A DNA stretch of 64,000 nt from Oceanisphaera avium (GTDB lineage Bacteria; Pseudomonadota; Gammaproteobacteria; Enterobacterales; Aeromonadaceae). The notes beneath the pieces were generated by a model, which was not told the DNA's origin, searched no databases, and saw only the letters and a list, made by a program, of their open reading frames with translations. The stretch covers positions 2,516,001 to 2,580,000 of the forward strand of contig NZ_CP021376.1 in assembly GCF_002157875.1 (NCBI RefSeq), written 5' to 3'. This document shows positions 19,171 to 27,398 of this stretch, one piece after another. How positions within the stretch are numbered: position 1 is the first letter of the stretch; each line of letters starts with the position of its first letter. A program made the translations under genes and the position numbers.

Positions 19171-19668
19171 CTAGATAGCTGTTAGCTCACGCCAATGTAA
19201 CCACAGCCGCGTATCTAGCTCCAGTTGGTGATAATCAGGCTCCATATGACAGCACAGCTGATAGAAGGCTTTATCATGTTGTTTTTCTTTAAAGTGCGCT
19301 AATTCATGGACCACTATCATGCGCAAAAATGGCGCCGGTGCCGCCTTAAATAACGCCGCCACCTTAATACTATTATGGGACTTTAACTTGTTGCCTTGCA
19401 CTCGAGATTGCGCGGTGTGCATGCCTAATGCGTGTTTTACTATCTGCAGCTTGCTGTCGTAACTGACCTGGGATAACGGGGCGCTTTTACGCATATATTG
19501 GTTTTTTATCTCTGTGGTGTAGTGATACAAGGCCTTATCGCTTTGGATCTGATGCCGCTCAGGATATTTTTTTTCTAAATAATTGCCTAAGCGACCTTGG
19601 CTTATCAATAACCTCGCTTGGGTCTGAATTTGCTCAGGATAATGAGCGATATACGTTAAGCTGGTCAC
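19171..19668 (-). CDS. ygjP: YgjP-like metallopeptidase domain protein
   Basis: A 165-residue protein very close to E. coli YgjP (167 residues). The zinc site is VVHELAHFKEKQHDKAFY (HExxH plus a downstream His), followed by the signature CCHMEPDYHQLELDTRLWL. It belongs to the WLM/SprT-like M48-related group. E. coli YgjP has been reported to act as a UTP pyrophosphatase or protease, and I cannot decide between those from sequence. There is no signal peptide, so it is cytoplasmic. It lies upstream of tsdB in the same direction with a 136-bp gap, so it is probably a separate unit. Confidence 0.85.
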   Translation of the reverse strand: MTSLTYIAHYPEQIQTQARLLISQGRLGNYLEKKYPERHQIQSDKALYHYTTEIKNQYMRKSAPLSQVSYDSKLQIVKHALGMHTAQSRVQGNKLKSHNSIKVAALFKAAPAPFLRMIVVHELAHFKEKQHDKAFYQLCCHMEPDYHQLELDTRLWLHWRELTAI

Positions 19669-19775
19669 CGAAAAATCCTCTGTCTATATGTGCCTTACGC
19701 CTTGTGTTTTAGCTGGCTGGCCGCTCAGCTAAGACACCTTTGCTCTATGCATAGCGTATACGTAAGGCGGTAAAT

Positions 19776-21182
19776 TTAATGCTGCTCATTAGGCTGAGTC
19801 CAACCGCCGCCGAGGGCTTTAATTAAATCTAAGGTGGCGTTGAGTTGGCTTTGGCGCAAGTTAGCTTGTTGCTCTTGGGCGCTAAATAGACTGCGCTGGG
19901 CATCCAATAAGGATAACAGCTCATCGGCACCGGCCTGATAGCGCTGCTCGGCGATAGTTAAGGTGCGCTCGGCATCACTTACGATATCACGCTGCTTAGC
20001 CAGTTGTTGCTGGCTTAGATTGATATTGCCCAGTGCATCTTCCGTTTCTTTTAGTGCTTGTAGAATTGACTTGCGATATTGCTCTATCAGCTCTCGGCGG
20101 CGTGCTTCGCTCACTTTTATCTGGCTGCGCTTGCGGCCACCATCAAAAATACTCTGGCTTAGGCTGGCACCTAAGGCCAGCGTTTGGCTGGGGTTGGCCA
20201 AAGATAACAGCGCGGCACTGGCTAGGCCACCGCTGCCGGTGAGTGACACCGTGGGCAAGAGGGCGGCGCGCGCGGCATGTAAGTTGGCGTCTGCCGCTCG
20301 TAGTTGGGCTTCGGCTGCAGCTAAGTCGGGTCGGCGATGTAATAGCTGACTGGGTAGCCCGGCATCCAGCGTGGGCAAGTTAATATCACTTAATGGCTCG
20401 CCAGCGAGCTGATAACCTTGGGGAGCTTGGCCTAATAAAATGGCCAATGCCGACACTGTCTGACGGCGTTGCTCGCGCAGCGGCAATAGGCTGGCGATTT
20501 GGTTATTGACCACGCCCCGTTGGCGATACACATCGCTTACTGCGGCGGCGCCATATTTATATTTGGCCTCGACGATAGTAAGATTTTGCTGGGCAATTTT
20601 TAAGTTTTCTTCATTGATCTTCACCCGCTCGGTTAGCGTTAATAACTGAAACCAAGCATTGGCAACGCCTGTGGTTAAAGTGAGCTGAGCGCTGGCCAAG
20701 TCATATTTGCTGATCGCTACGCCCGCCGTCGCCGCTTGGCGCTCGGCTTTTAATTTTCCCCATAAATCCAGTTCATAGCTAATGCCAAGATTAGCCGTGG
20801 TATTGGCTCTTGAAGTGCTTGAACCTGAGCTAGGCTCTTGCCAGCTTTTATCGCTGCCTGCGCCCAAGTTGAGGCTGGGAAACAGCGTAGCATTAGCAGC
20901 TTGTACTTGGGCTTCGGCTTGCCTAATACGCTCGGCGGCAATGCGCACATCGGGATTGGCGCTTAAGGCTTGGCTTATTAAGTCCGTTAAGGTGGCTGAG
21001 TTAAATTCTAGCCACCAAGCTTGATGCAGTCGCTGTTTCTGGCCTTGTGCAAGGGGCGAGGTATTCCAGTCAGCGGCCATGTTTTGACTAATGGCCGGGC
21101 GCTCGGTATGAGGGCTGTTAGCGCAACCGGCTAGCAGCAAGGCCGCAAACACCAAAGCGAGAGGCCAAGAAAACATTCGCAT
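19776..21182 (-). CDS. Outer-membrane efflux lipoprotein (NodT/TolC family)
   Basis: An outer-membrane factor of 468 residues. It begins with a lipoprotein signal peptide (lipobox LAGC, residues about 16-19), so it is anchored by acylation. Two internally repeated OEP halves with long heptad helices form the trimeric tunnel. The conserved ELLHRRPDLAAAEAQLRAA-type segment occurs here as LLHRRPDLAAAEAQL. The ATG at 21182 follows GGAG and starts the signal peptide; the open frame back to 21311 is not used. As last gene of macA-macB-OMF it completes the tripartite pump. Confidence 0.88.
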   Translation of the reverse strand: MRMFSWPLALVFAALLLAGCANSPHTERPAISQNMAADWNTSPLAQGQKQRLHQAWWLEFNSATLTDLISQALSANPDVRIAAERIRQAEAQVQAANATLFPSLNLGAGSDKSWQEPSSGSSTSRANTTANLGISYELDLWGKLKAERQAATAGVAISKYDLASAQLTLTTGVANAWFQLLTLTERVKINEENLKIAQQNLTIVEAKYKYGAAAVSDVYRQRGVVNNQIASLLPLREQRRQTVSALAILLGQAPQGYQLAGEPLSDINLPTLDAGLPSQLLHRRPDLAAAEAQLRAADANLHAARAALLPTVSLTGSGGLASAALLSLANPSQTLALGASLSQSIFDGGRKRSQIKVSEARRRELIEQYRKSILQALKETEDALGNINLSQQQLAKQRDIVSDAERTLTIAEQRYQAGADELLSLLDAQRSLFSAQEQQANLRQSQLNATLDLIKALGGGWTQPNEQH

Positions 21183-21246
21183 TGTGACTCCAAAAGTATT
21201 CAGTATTAGGTGACTATGAGCACTTTTTAGTAGCTCATTCAAAAAC

Positions 21247-23175
21247 TTACTCAGAAGAAAGCGCCACCACAGGGTCGAGCTGTGCGGCTTTGCGTGCTGG
21301 CAGCCAGCCAAAGATTAAGCCGGTGGCAAAAGCACAACTAAAGGCCAGCAGCACCGGCGATAACGAGTAATACACAGCAATACCAAATATACTGAGCACA
21401 GCGGTGACCGCTAAACCTAACGCCACACCTAATGCTCCCCCAAGCGCGGAGACGACCAGAGCTTCAATTAAAAATTGCTGTAAAATATGGCGAGTATGAG
21501 CACCGGTGGCCATGCGGATGCCAATTTCTCGGGTGCGCTCACTCACACTGACTAACATAATATTCATCACGCCAATGCCGCCCACTAATAACGAAATAGC
21601 CGCGATAGAGCCCAGTAGCCACGTAAAAGTCTGGGTAGTTGCAGACACGGTATCGATAATGGAGGACATGTTGCGGATTTGAAAATCTTCTCCGCCGTGG
21701 CGTGCTATTAAGAGGCGCTTAATTTCGGCTTCGGTATTATTAATATGCTCTACCTCATTCACCGAGACGGTGATATTGCGTAAAAATTGTTGACCAAATA
21801 AGCGCAAGCCGCCGGTGGTGTAGGGCACAAACACCACGTCATCTTGATCTTGTCCCCACGCTGAGGCGCCCTTAGCACTCATTACCCCAATCACTTGAAA
21901 GAGGTGGGAATTTATCATGACATATTGACCTAATGGCTCTTGTTGAGGAAAGAGCGCCGCGACTACCGATTGTCCAATCACGGCGACAGTGGCATAACTT
22001 TGCTCATCGGCTTCGGTAAAAAAAGTGCCCTTAGCGAGCGGCCAGAGCCGAGCGCGAACAAAATCCGCCGAGGTGCCATTAATCTCAGGGCTATGATCTA
22101 AATTGCCAAAGCGTACGGTGGCACTGCCGCCAATTTCTGGCACTACCGCACTAATATTGGGCAGCTCTTTAATGGCCTGCATATCAGCGGCTACTAGCGT
22201 AGAAGTTGTGCGCCGCCCAAATTGGTTGGGTGCGCCTGGGCGCACCGATAATAAATTACTGCCCATGGCACTGATACTTTGTACAATTTCTTGCTGCGAG
22301 CCATTGCCGATGGCCAGCATGGTAATAACCGAGGCCACGCCGATAACAATACCCAGTAACGTTAGTGCCGCGCGAAATAAATTACTGCTGAGCGCACTCA
22401 AGGCGGTGCGCACCGCCTCTATTAATTCTGCCGCTAGTGAACCCTGGCCTCTTTGTGAAGTGGGTAAGGGGCTAGGAGTGGCGACCAAGCTTGGACCGGG
22501 GTCTTTAATAATGCGCCCATCACTTATCTCAATCTGTCTATTTGCCAGTGCCGCTACTTTGGGGTCGTGAGTGATTAAAATTACGGTGTGGCCGCTGTGC
22601 GCTAATTGGCTTAGCAATGCCATCACTTCTTTGCCACTTTGACTATCAAGAGCGCCGGTGGGCTCATCGGCTAAGATAATATCGCCGCCATTCATTAAGG
22701 CGCGCGCAATAGAGACTCTTTGCTGTTGGCCACCGGATAATTGATTGGGCTTATTAGCTAAGCGGTCTGCTAGACCTAAGGTGGTCAGTAACTGTGCTGC
22801 TTGCTGTTGGCGCTCAGGGCGAGATAAACCGGCATAGACCGCCGGTACCGCTACGTTATCTTGCGCACTCATGCCCGCTAATAAATGGTAACTTTGAAAT
22901 ATAAAGCCAAAGGTATCTCGTCGTAGCTCGGCTAATTGGTCGCGATTTAAATCGGCAACATTGTTACCTTGCAAGTAATACTCACCACTGCTGGCTTTAT
23001 CTAAACAGCCTAAAATATTCATTAACGTAGACTTACCAGAGCCAGAGCTGCCCATAATGGCCACAAACTCACCGCGATACAGAGTAAGGTTAATGTCATT
23101 AAGCACAGTGGTAGCAAGTTCACCGCGACCGTAAGTTTTGCTTATTCCTTTAAGCTCAATTAGTGGCGTGTTCAT
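21247..23175 (-). CDS. macB: Macrolide export ATP-binding/permease MacB
   Basis: A 642-residue ABC half-transporter. The cytoplasmic ATPase is N-terminal: Walker [10 protein letters not shown] (42-50), signature LSGGQ (146-150), Walker B ILADE (167-171). Then come a membrane helix, a large periplasmic MacB_PCD domain, and three C-terminal helices (FtsX type). With MacA it exports macrolides, enterotoxin or lipid-like substrates from the periplasm by a mechanotransmission cycle. Its start overlaps the macA stop (ATGA). The actual substrate here is not known. Confidence 0.92.
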   Translation of the reverse strand: MNTPLIELKGISKTYGRGELATTVLNDINLTLYRGEFVAIMGSSGSGKSTLMNILGCLDKASSGEYYLQGNNVADLNRDQLAELRRDTFGFIFQSYHLLAGMSAQDNVAVPAVYAGLSRPERQQQAAQLLTTLGLADRLANKPNQLSGGQQQRVSIARALMNGGDIILADEPTGALDSQSGKEVMALLSQLAHSGHTVILITHDPKVAALANRQIEISDGRIIKDPGPSLVATPSPLPTSQRGQGSLAAELIEAVRTALSALSSNLFRAALTLLGIVIGVASVITMLAIGNGSQQEIVQSISAMGSNLLSVRPGAPNQFGRRTTSTLVAADMQAIKELPNISAVVPEIGGSATVRFGNLDHSPEINGTSADFVRARLWPLAKGTFFTEADEQSYATVAVIGQSVVAALFPQQEPLGQYVMINSHLFQVIGVMSAKGASAWGQDQDDVVFVPYTTGGLRLFGQQFLRNITVSVNEVEHINNTEAEIKRLLIARHGGEDFQIRNMSSIIDTVSATTQTFTWLLGSIAAISLLVGGIGVMNIMLVSVSERTREIGIRMATGAHTRHILQQFLIEALVVSALGGALGVALGLAVTAVLSIFGIAVYYSLSPVLLAFSCAFATGLIFGWLPARKAAQLDPVVALSSE

Positions 23176-24314
23176 AAACGCATCCTACGTCCAATACGGT
23201 TAGAAGGGCCTTGAGCACTTGCCGTGGGTAAGAGCAGGGTTTCGCCGGCGGTTAAGCCAGAAGTAATAGCGCCATGTATACGATTAGTCACGCCTACGGT
23301 AACGCTGCGGGTTTCGGTTTGCTGTTTGCTATTGACGACGGTCACTGTGGCTTGACTGCGATCGGAGGCATCATTAAAGGTCAATGCTGATATGGGCACT
23401 AACAGAGTGTCTTTCGCTTGGGCGATAACGAAAAATACTTGGGTTGTCATTTGTGACATTAAACGACCGTGAGGATTTTCAATATCAAATAAGGCTTTAT
23501 AGAGCACCACATTATTTTCGACTTCTGGCATGGGCTCAATTTTTCGCAACTGACTGTGCCAGCGCCGTTTGGCATCGCCTAGAGTAGTAAAGTAAACTTC
23601 CATTCCTGGTTTTAGCTTGGTTATATCTGCCTCTGACACTTTAGCTTCTACCGTCATCACCGCTAAGTCGGCGATGCGCATTAACACCGGCGATTGTTGA
23701 CTTGCATTGAGTGTTTGCCCTTGTCGCGCTTCAATTTGCACTACGGTTCCTGCCATAGGTGCCACGACTTTGGCATAACTAAGATTGGCTTCATCGGCAC
23801 GTAAACTCGACTCGGTTTGGGCAATTTGGGCGGTAAGTGCGGCCACTTGGGCCTGAGCTGAGCGCAAGCTGGCCTCAGCACTTTGTACATTTTCTTTGGC
23901 AGTAGCGTTAGCACGCAGCAAGTTTTGTTGGCGAGTGTGTTGTAGCTTAGCCAAAGTGAGTTGAGCTTGTCGGTCTTGTAGCTGGGCACGTTGGCTGCGC
24001 AGTTGAGCGCGGCTCGCATCCACTTGGGCCACATACACAGTGGGGTCTATTTCGGCTAGTAACTGATCTTGTTCAACTTTATCGCCTACTTCTACCGCAA
24101 TCACTTTTAACTGCCCAGAAACCTGAGCTCCCACATCCACATAACCACTGGGTTGTAGTGTACCGGTAGCCGTCACTTGTTCTAATACATCCCCTTTTTC
24201 TACGGTGACTGTAAGCGGCGCCGTCTCACTGCTTCGCCAATCTGTAGCAAAGAAGCCATACCAGACGAGGGCGAGCAGCACTACGCTCAAACTAATGATC
24301 AGCCTTTTTTTCAT
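23172..24314 (-). CDS. macA: Periplasmic adaptor protein MacA
   Basis: A membrane-fusion protein of 380 residues: an N-terminal membrane anchor (about 5-25), a lipoyl-like domain split by a coiled-coil hairpin (about 85-175, the [13 protein letters not shown] region), a beta-barrel domain with [17 protein letters not shown], and a membrane-proximal domain. It links MacB to the outer-membrane factor. The first possible start, a TTG at 24326, is itself part of the GGAAAG Shine-Dalgarno of the ATG at 24314, so the ATG is chosen. First gene of the macA-macB-OMF operon. Confidence 0.9.
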   Translation of the reverse strand: MKKRLIISLSVVLLALVWYGFFATDWRSSETAPLTVTVEKGDVLEQVTATGTLQPSGYVDVGAQVSGQLKVIAVEVGDKVEQDQLLAEIDPTVYVAQVDASRAQLRSQRAQLQDRQAQLTLAKLQHTRQQNLLRANATAKENVQSAEASLRSAQAQVAALTAQIAQTESSLRADEANLSYAKVVAPMAGTVVQIEARQGQTLNASQQSPVLMRIADLAVMTVEAKVSEADITKLKPGMEVYFTTLGDAKRRWHSQLRKIEPMPEVENNVVLYKALFDIENPHGRLMSQMTTQVFFVIAQAKDTLLVPISALTFNDASDRSQATVTVVNSKQQTETRSVTVGVTNRIHGAITSGLTAGETLLLPTASAQGPSNRIGRRMRL

Positions 24315-24483
24315 TTTTCTTTCCAACAGTAAGGGTATGTCTTGCCTAGTGAGTAACGCCTCTCTACATGCGAGGGTACAAAGCGCTATTCAAACAAGTA
24401 ATTGTCACCTAAGTGTGTCAAAAAATAAAAAATTAATATAAAGGGGGAGTAAAATGAGCTTATTAAAAGACGCGTATAAAAAA

Positions 24484-24507
24484 CTAGCGCCTTTAAAAAG
24501 GCGCTAG
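24484..24507 (-). terminator. Terminator downstream of the SprA-like gene
   Basis: The stem CTAGCGCCTT/AAGGCGCTAG with a four-base loop is followed on the minus strand by six Ts. It ends the two-gene 24531-25674 unit. Confidence 0.8.
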
Positions 24508-24530
24508 TAGCAGTAACGACAAAAGAAAAT

Positions 24531-25385
24531 TTAGGCTAAATTAAGTAACTGTTGAGACTGAGCCTGTGCTGCTTGGCCATATACGCCGGCAATCACTTGA
24601 TTTCTTAGCTCTACTTGTGCTTTATCAAGCACCTGAGACGAGTTAGTAGGGGTAGAGACGGCGGCTTCTTTAGTTGTACTTATCGTGTTGGCCTTTTCTT
24701 TATTGCCCGCACTCAAGTTCTCTTTTTCAGCTTCAGGGTCGGTTTTTTCTTGGCGTTGCATAAGCTCAGCGGTGGCTTTGGCAATATTACTATCTGCCAA
24801 AGCGGCCGCATTTTTATCAGCACTAGAAGGTTGCGCAGGGGCGAGGGCGGCCGCTTTAACTTGGCGCATTTTTTCTATGGTAGCACTGGGATCACCTGCA
24901 ACGGGCGTAACGTCTACCGCAACCGACCCCTCCACAACATACTGTTTACCATCTGGGCCTGTCTTAAATTCATAGCTAGGGGAGCCGGTATGCTGACCGC
25001 CCACACTGGCGTGTTGCTGCTCATGCAAGCGTACTTCTTGATCACGCTGTTGCATATGCAGTAGCTCTTGCTGTTGCTCTAAGGTGAGCTCTTTGCCGGC
25101 CATGTTTTTGCTTGGCGCATTAGTGAGCTCAGCGGCGGGCTTCTCCTCGATTGGTTGCTCAACGTCGGCCACAACATTAGTTTCATTTGGCAACACGCCT
25201 TGGCGGCTATATACCACAGTAGGAGGCGGTTGTTGGGAAAATTGTTGTGAAAATGGCTGAGACTGTGCGCCTTGTGCGCGAGTGACCGGTGCTATGACAG
25301 GCGGCTGTTTATCTTGCGCAACAAGCGTAGTTGCGGCTGTAGGAGCAAGGTTTGCGATGGTGGGTGTGGCGCTAGGTATCATCAT
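24531..25385 (-). CDS. SprA-family putative metallopeptidase
   Basis: A 284-residue protein with a Pro/Gln-rich N-terminal half of low complexity and a conserved core. The core has HEQQH (residues 121-125), then SYEFKTGPDGKQYVVEGSV, DVTPVAGDPSATIEKM and RQVKAAALAPAQPS. These match the SprA-related family, which NCBI also names the CJM1_0395 putative metalloprotease family. No signal peptide is seen. Activity is unproven; the HExxH-like motif is the only catalytic hint. The ATG at 25385 starts one base after the upstream stop, so the two genes are coupled. The TTG at 25403 is rejected. Confidence 0.75.
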   Translation of the reverse strand: MMIPSATPTIANLAPTAATTLVAQDKQPPVIAPVTRAQGAQSQPFSQQFSQQPPPTVVYSRQGVLPNETNVVADVEQPIEEKPAAELTNAPSKNMAGKELTLEQQQELLHMQQRDQEVRLHEQQHASVGGQHTGSPSYEFKTGPDGKQYVVEGSVAVDVTPVAGDPSATIEKMRQVKAAALAPAQPSSADKNAAALADSNIAKATAELMQRQEKTDPEAEKENLSAGNKEKANTISTTKEAAVSTPTNSSQVLDKAQVELRNQVIAGVYGQAAQAQSQQLLNLA

Positions 25386-25386
25386 G

Positions 25387-25674
25387 TTACACCCGTATAT
25401 CAATCAGCGTGCCAAGCATGTCGTCGGCGCTGCGAATAATTTTCGCATTAGCGGCGCCATAGAGCTCGGCTTCTTTAAGTTGAATAAGGCTGTCGGTTAG
25501 TGTTTTGTTAGTGGCATCCACAAACTGATCGGCGTTAACACTTGCAGTTGTTGAAGACTGATTACTAATAGCGTTACTTTGAGGCCGACTAATATTTAGA
25601 GACGCTTCAGCGACGCTGTCTGCTGCGCGCTGAAAACCTTGAATACCATTAGCAAAGGGCGATTGAATATTCAT
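25387..25674 (-). CDS. Small protein resembling flagellar rod/hook terminal (D0) helices
   Basis: A 95-residue protein. The N-terminal 29 residues (MNIQSPFANGIQGFQRAADS onward) look like the first helix of FlgE/FlgG-type proteins. The last 36 (from TDSLIQLKEAELYGAANAKI to ADDMLGTLIDIRV) match the FlgE/FlgG C-terminal helix, where VxLIxAQxxYxANAKxIxTxDxMLxxLxxIR is usual. The whole central region of a rod or hook protein is missing; only a short Ser/Asn-rich linker joins the helices. It is coupled to the SprA-like gene. Function unknown: possibly a rod-like assembly factor or a non-flagellar helper of the peptidase. Confidence 0.65.
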   Translation of the reverse strand: MNIQSPFANGIQGFQRAADSVAEASLNISRPQSNAISNQSSTTASVNADQFVDATNKTLTDSLIQLKEAELYGAANAKIIRSADDMLGTLIDIRV

Positions 25675-25818
25675 AAGACATCTCTGATTAAAGTGATTAG
25701 CTAGTATGAGCTATGCCTAATTATTAACCATTAGCGCCATAAAGGAAAGGTCAGGCTTTTTAGCGTCAGTCGCATATTGACGTAACTGCTATTGAGATTA
25801 AGTTAAATAACAGAAAAT

Positions 25819-25837
25819 AAGGGTGCAGGCTCCCCTT
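25819..25837 (-). terminator. Weak terminator downstream of the renalase-like gene
   Basis: A 5-bp stem AAGGG/CCCTT with a 9-base loop is followed by ATTTT on the minus strand. It is short, so low confidence. Confidence 0.35.
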
Positions 25838-25846
25838 TTTATTAGT

Positions 25847-26833
25847 TTAAAGCTGGGCTTTTAATACTTGGACAAGGGCATAAGCACTCGTAAAGGCCGC
25901 CTCAACACGTCCGCCTAAACACCAATCTCCACATGCGGCTAATTTAGCTTGGCTATTTAAAACGAACTCAGCTTCGGGCTCTGTTACTTCGGCGCTCAAT
26001 GCATAGCGCCAGCGATGTAGTTGGGCGCTGGTGATGGCCTTAAGAGCTACTTGGGTAAGTGCACAAAAGCGTTCTATAAGCTGTTGCTTAACTTGGGCTT
26101 GGTCATCTTCTAAGTGCCGCGCTGCCCAGTCGGCCGTGCTATGTGCAACTACAGTGCCGGCCTGAATATTGCGCCCAGGTAATCTGTGATTAAAACTAAT
26201 CCAGCTCAGCGGGTCGTTATTCACTTTTGCGGCATCAAAGTGGGGTAAATCTGCATCTGCAACCGTCAGTAATAAGCTATAGCAGGGCAGCATTTGATAC
26301 CGATCTAAACTATCACCTAACAGACTTTTAGGGAGTAATTCTTGAGTTTGTGGCAAAGGCGCTGAGCTTACAACCCAGTCAAACTCACCCAGCAGCTGCG
26401 CTTTATCATCAAATAGCTGCCAGCCACCGTTATGGGCCCGTACTTGCTCAACTCGGGTACTTAAGTGGATATCCAGCTCACCGGCCATGGCTTTAAGCAG
26501 ACTATTCATACCGGGCGCTGCTACATAATGAGGCTCAAACCAAGGACGCTTAAAAGGCGCCTGATCAGGGCTTAGAGTGGTGATGTTTGGCTGCCATTCC
26601 ACCACCGTGGCACTGGCGATAAAGGGCGCCAGTAATGCGTTAAAAGCACGGCTTCTTGCCGTAAAAAACTGGGCACCGTGATCCCATTGGTGGGTATCGT
26701 TACGTCTTGTTGACATACGCCCGCCTAAACCGCGTGCTTTTTCAAATAAGCTAATGTCAGCAATCGAATTTAATTCACGGGCCAACGTCAAGCCAGCTAA
26801 GCCGGCGCCAATGATGGCGATACGGGGTTTCAT
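25847..26833 (-). CDS. Renalase-like FAD-dependent oxidoreductase
   Basis: A 328-residue flavoprotein. The Rossmann dinucleotide motif AIIGAGLAGLTLAREL begins about residue 6, followed by EKARGLGGRMSTRR (second FAD motif) and DHGAQFFTARS. The ending GDWCLGGRVEAAFTSAY is the C-terminal FAD-contact signature of the renalase/amine-oxidase group. Bacterial renalases oxidise mis-reduced (2- or 6-) dihydronicotinamides; that substrate is inference. The ATG at 26833 sits after AAGGA, which overlaps the end of the DCC gene (two-base offset). The TTG at 26854 is rejected. Confidence 0.82.
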   Translation of the reverse strand: MKPRIAIIGAGLAGLTLARELNSIADISLFEKARGLGGRMSTRRNDTHQWDHGAQFFTARSRAFNALLAPFIASATVVEWQPNITTLSPDQAPFKRPWFEPHYVAAPGMNSLLKAMAGELDIHLSTRVEQVRAHNGGWQLFDDKAQLLGEFDWVVSSAPLPQTQELLPKSLLGDSLDRYQMLPCYSLLLTVADADLPHFDAAKVNNDPLSWISFNHRLPGRNIQAGTVVAHSTADWAARHLEDDQAQVKQQLIERFCALTQVALKAITSAQLHRWRYALSAEVTEPEAEFVLNSQAKLAACGDWCLGGRVEAAFTSAYALVQVLKAQL

Positions 26834-26834
26834 A

Positions 26835-27209
26835 TTATTCCTTTTTATCTGCAAACAAGCAGGCTTGCACGTGAGATTGGCGTTGATACCAGACTAAAAA
26901 TAATTTATAGCCCAAAATCAGTAGGCTGCGAAACGGAGCAAAGCGGGTAAGCTTTGCTAAAACCCTTAATTTAGGGACTGAGTACCACAATAGAATAAAA
27001 GCATCGACACCCGTATGCAGTTGGCCTTGCTCATCAAGTAGATGCAGTTTTTGCAGACATTGTGCCTCAGTAAGTCCTGCCGCTAATAAGGCGGTCTCTT
27101 GCTGCCAAATATCCCGCCATATAATTGAATTGGGTGTGGCATGGCGTCGATAAAAAGCTATTTCTCGATCACACAAGCCACAACGTCCGTCATAAAATAC
27201 TGTTAGCAA
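26835..27209 (-). CDS. DCC-family thiol-disulfide oxidoreductase-like protein
   Basis: A 124-residue DCC-domain protein (YuxK type) named for the motif D7-G-R-C10-G-L-C13 at its start. The fold is thioredoxin-like. A hydrophobic C-terminal segment (FRSLLILGYKLFLVWYQ) may touch the membrane. Substrate unknown. It lies just upstream of the renalase-like gene, whose Shine-Dalgarno is embedded in its last codons, so the pair forms an operon, a combination that suggests a shared redox role. Confidence 0.82.
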   Translation of the reverse strand: MLTVFYDGRCGLCDREIAFYRRHATPNSIIWRDIWQQETALLAAGLTEAQCLQKLHLLDEQGQLHTGVDAFILLWYSVPKLRVLAKLTRFAPFRSLLILGYKLFLVWYQRQSHVQACLFADKKE

Positions 27210-27347
27210 AGTGACCTCTATCGTGAGTTGTCCATTTATAACACTTAGAGAGTCTTGACCTAGGTTGTGATGATTATCTTTCGGAATAAGGATTTTTATT
27301 TTTCTGCTGAGGATTTATTGGGGAGAAAATTAAGTCGACTTCATAAA

Positions 27348-27369
27348 AAAGACCGCCGCAGCGGTCTTT
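27348..27369 (-). terminator. Terminator of the nitric-oxide reductase operon
   Basis: The stem AAAGACCGC/GCGGTCTTT around CGCA is followed by Ts on the minus strand, 30 bp past the norB stop. Confidence 0.9.
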
Positions 27370-27398
27370 ATATTTATGGATAGCCAGTCTAAAAATAC

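Noticed and set aside
24615..25064. 149-codon frame opposite the SprA-like gene
   Set aside because: Antisense shadow of a low-complexity gene; no Shine-Dalgarno or family match.
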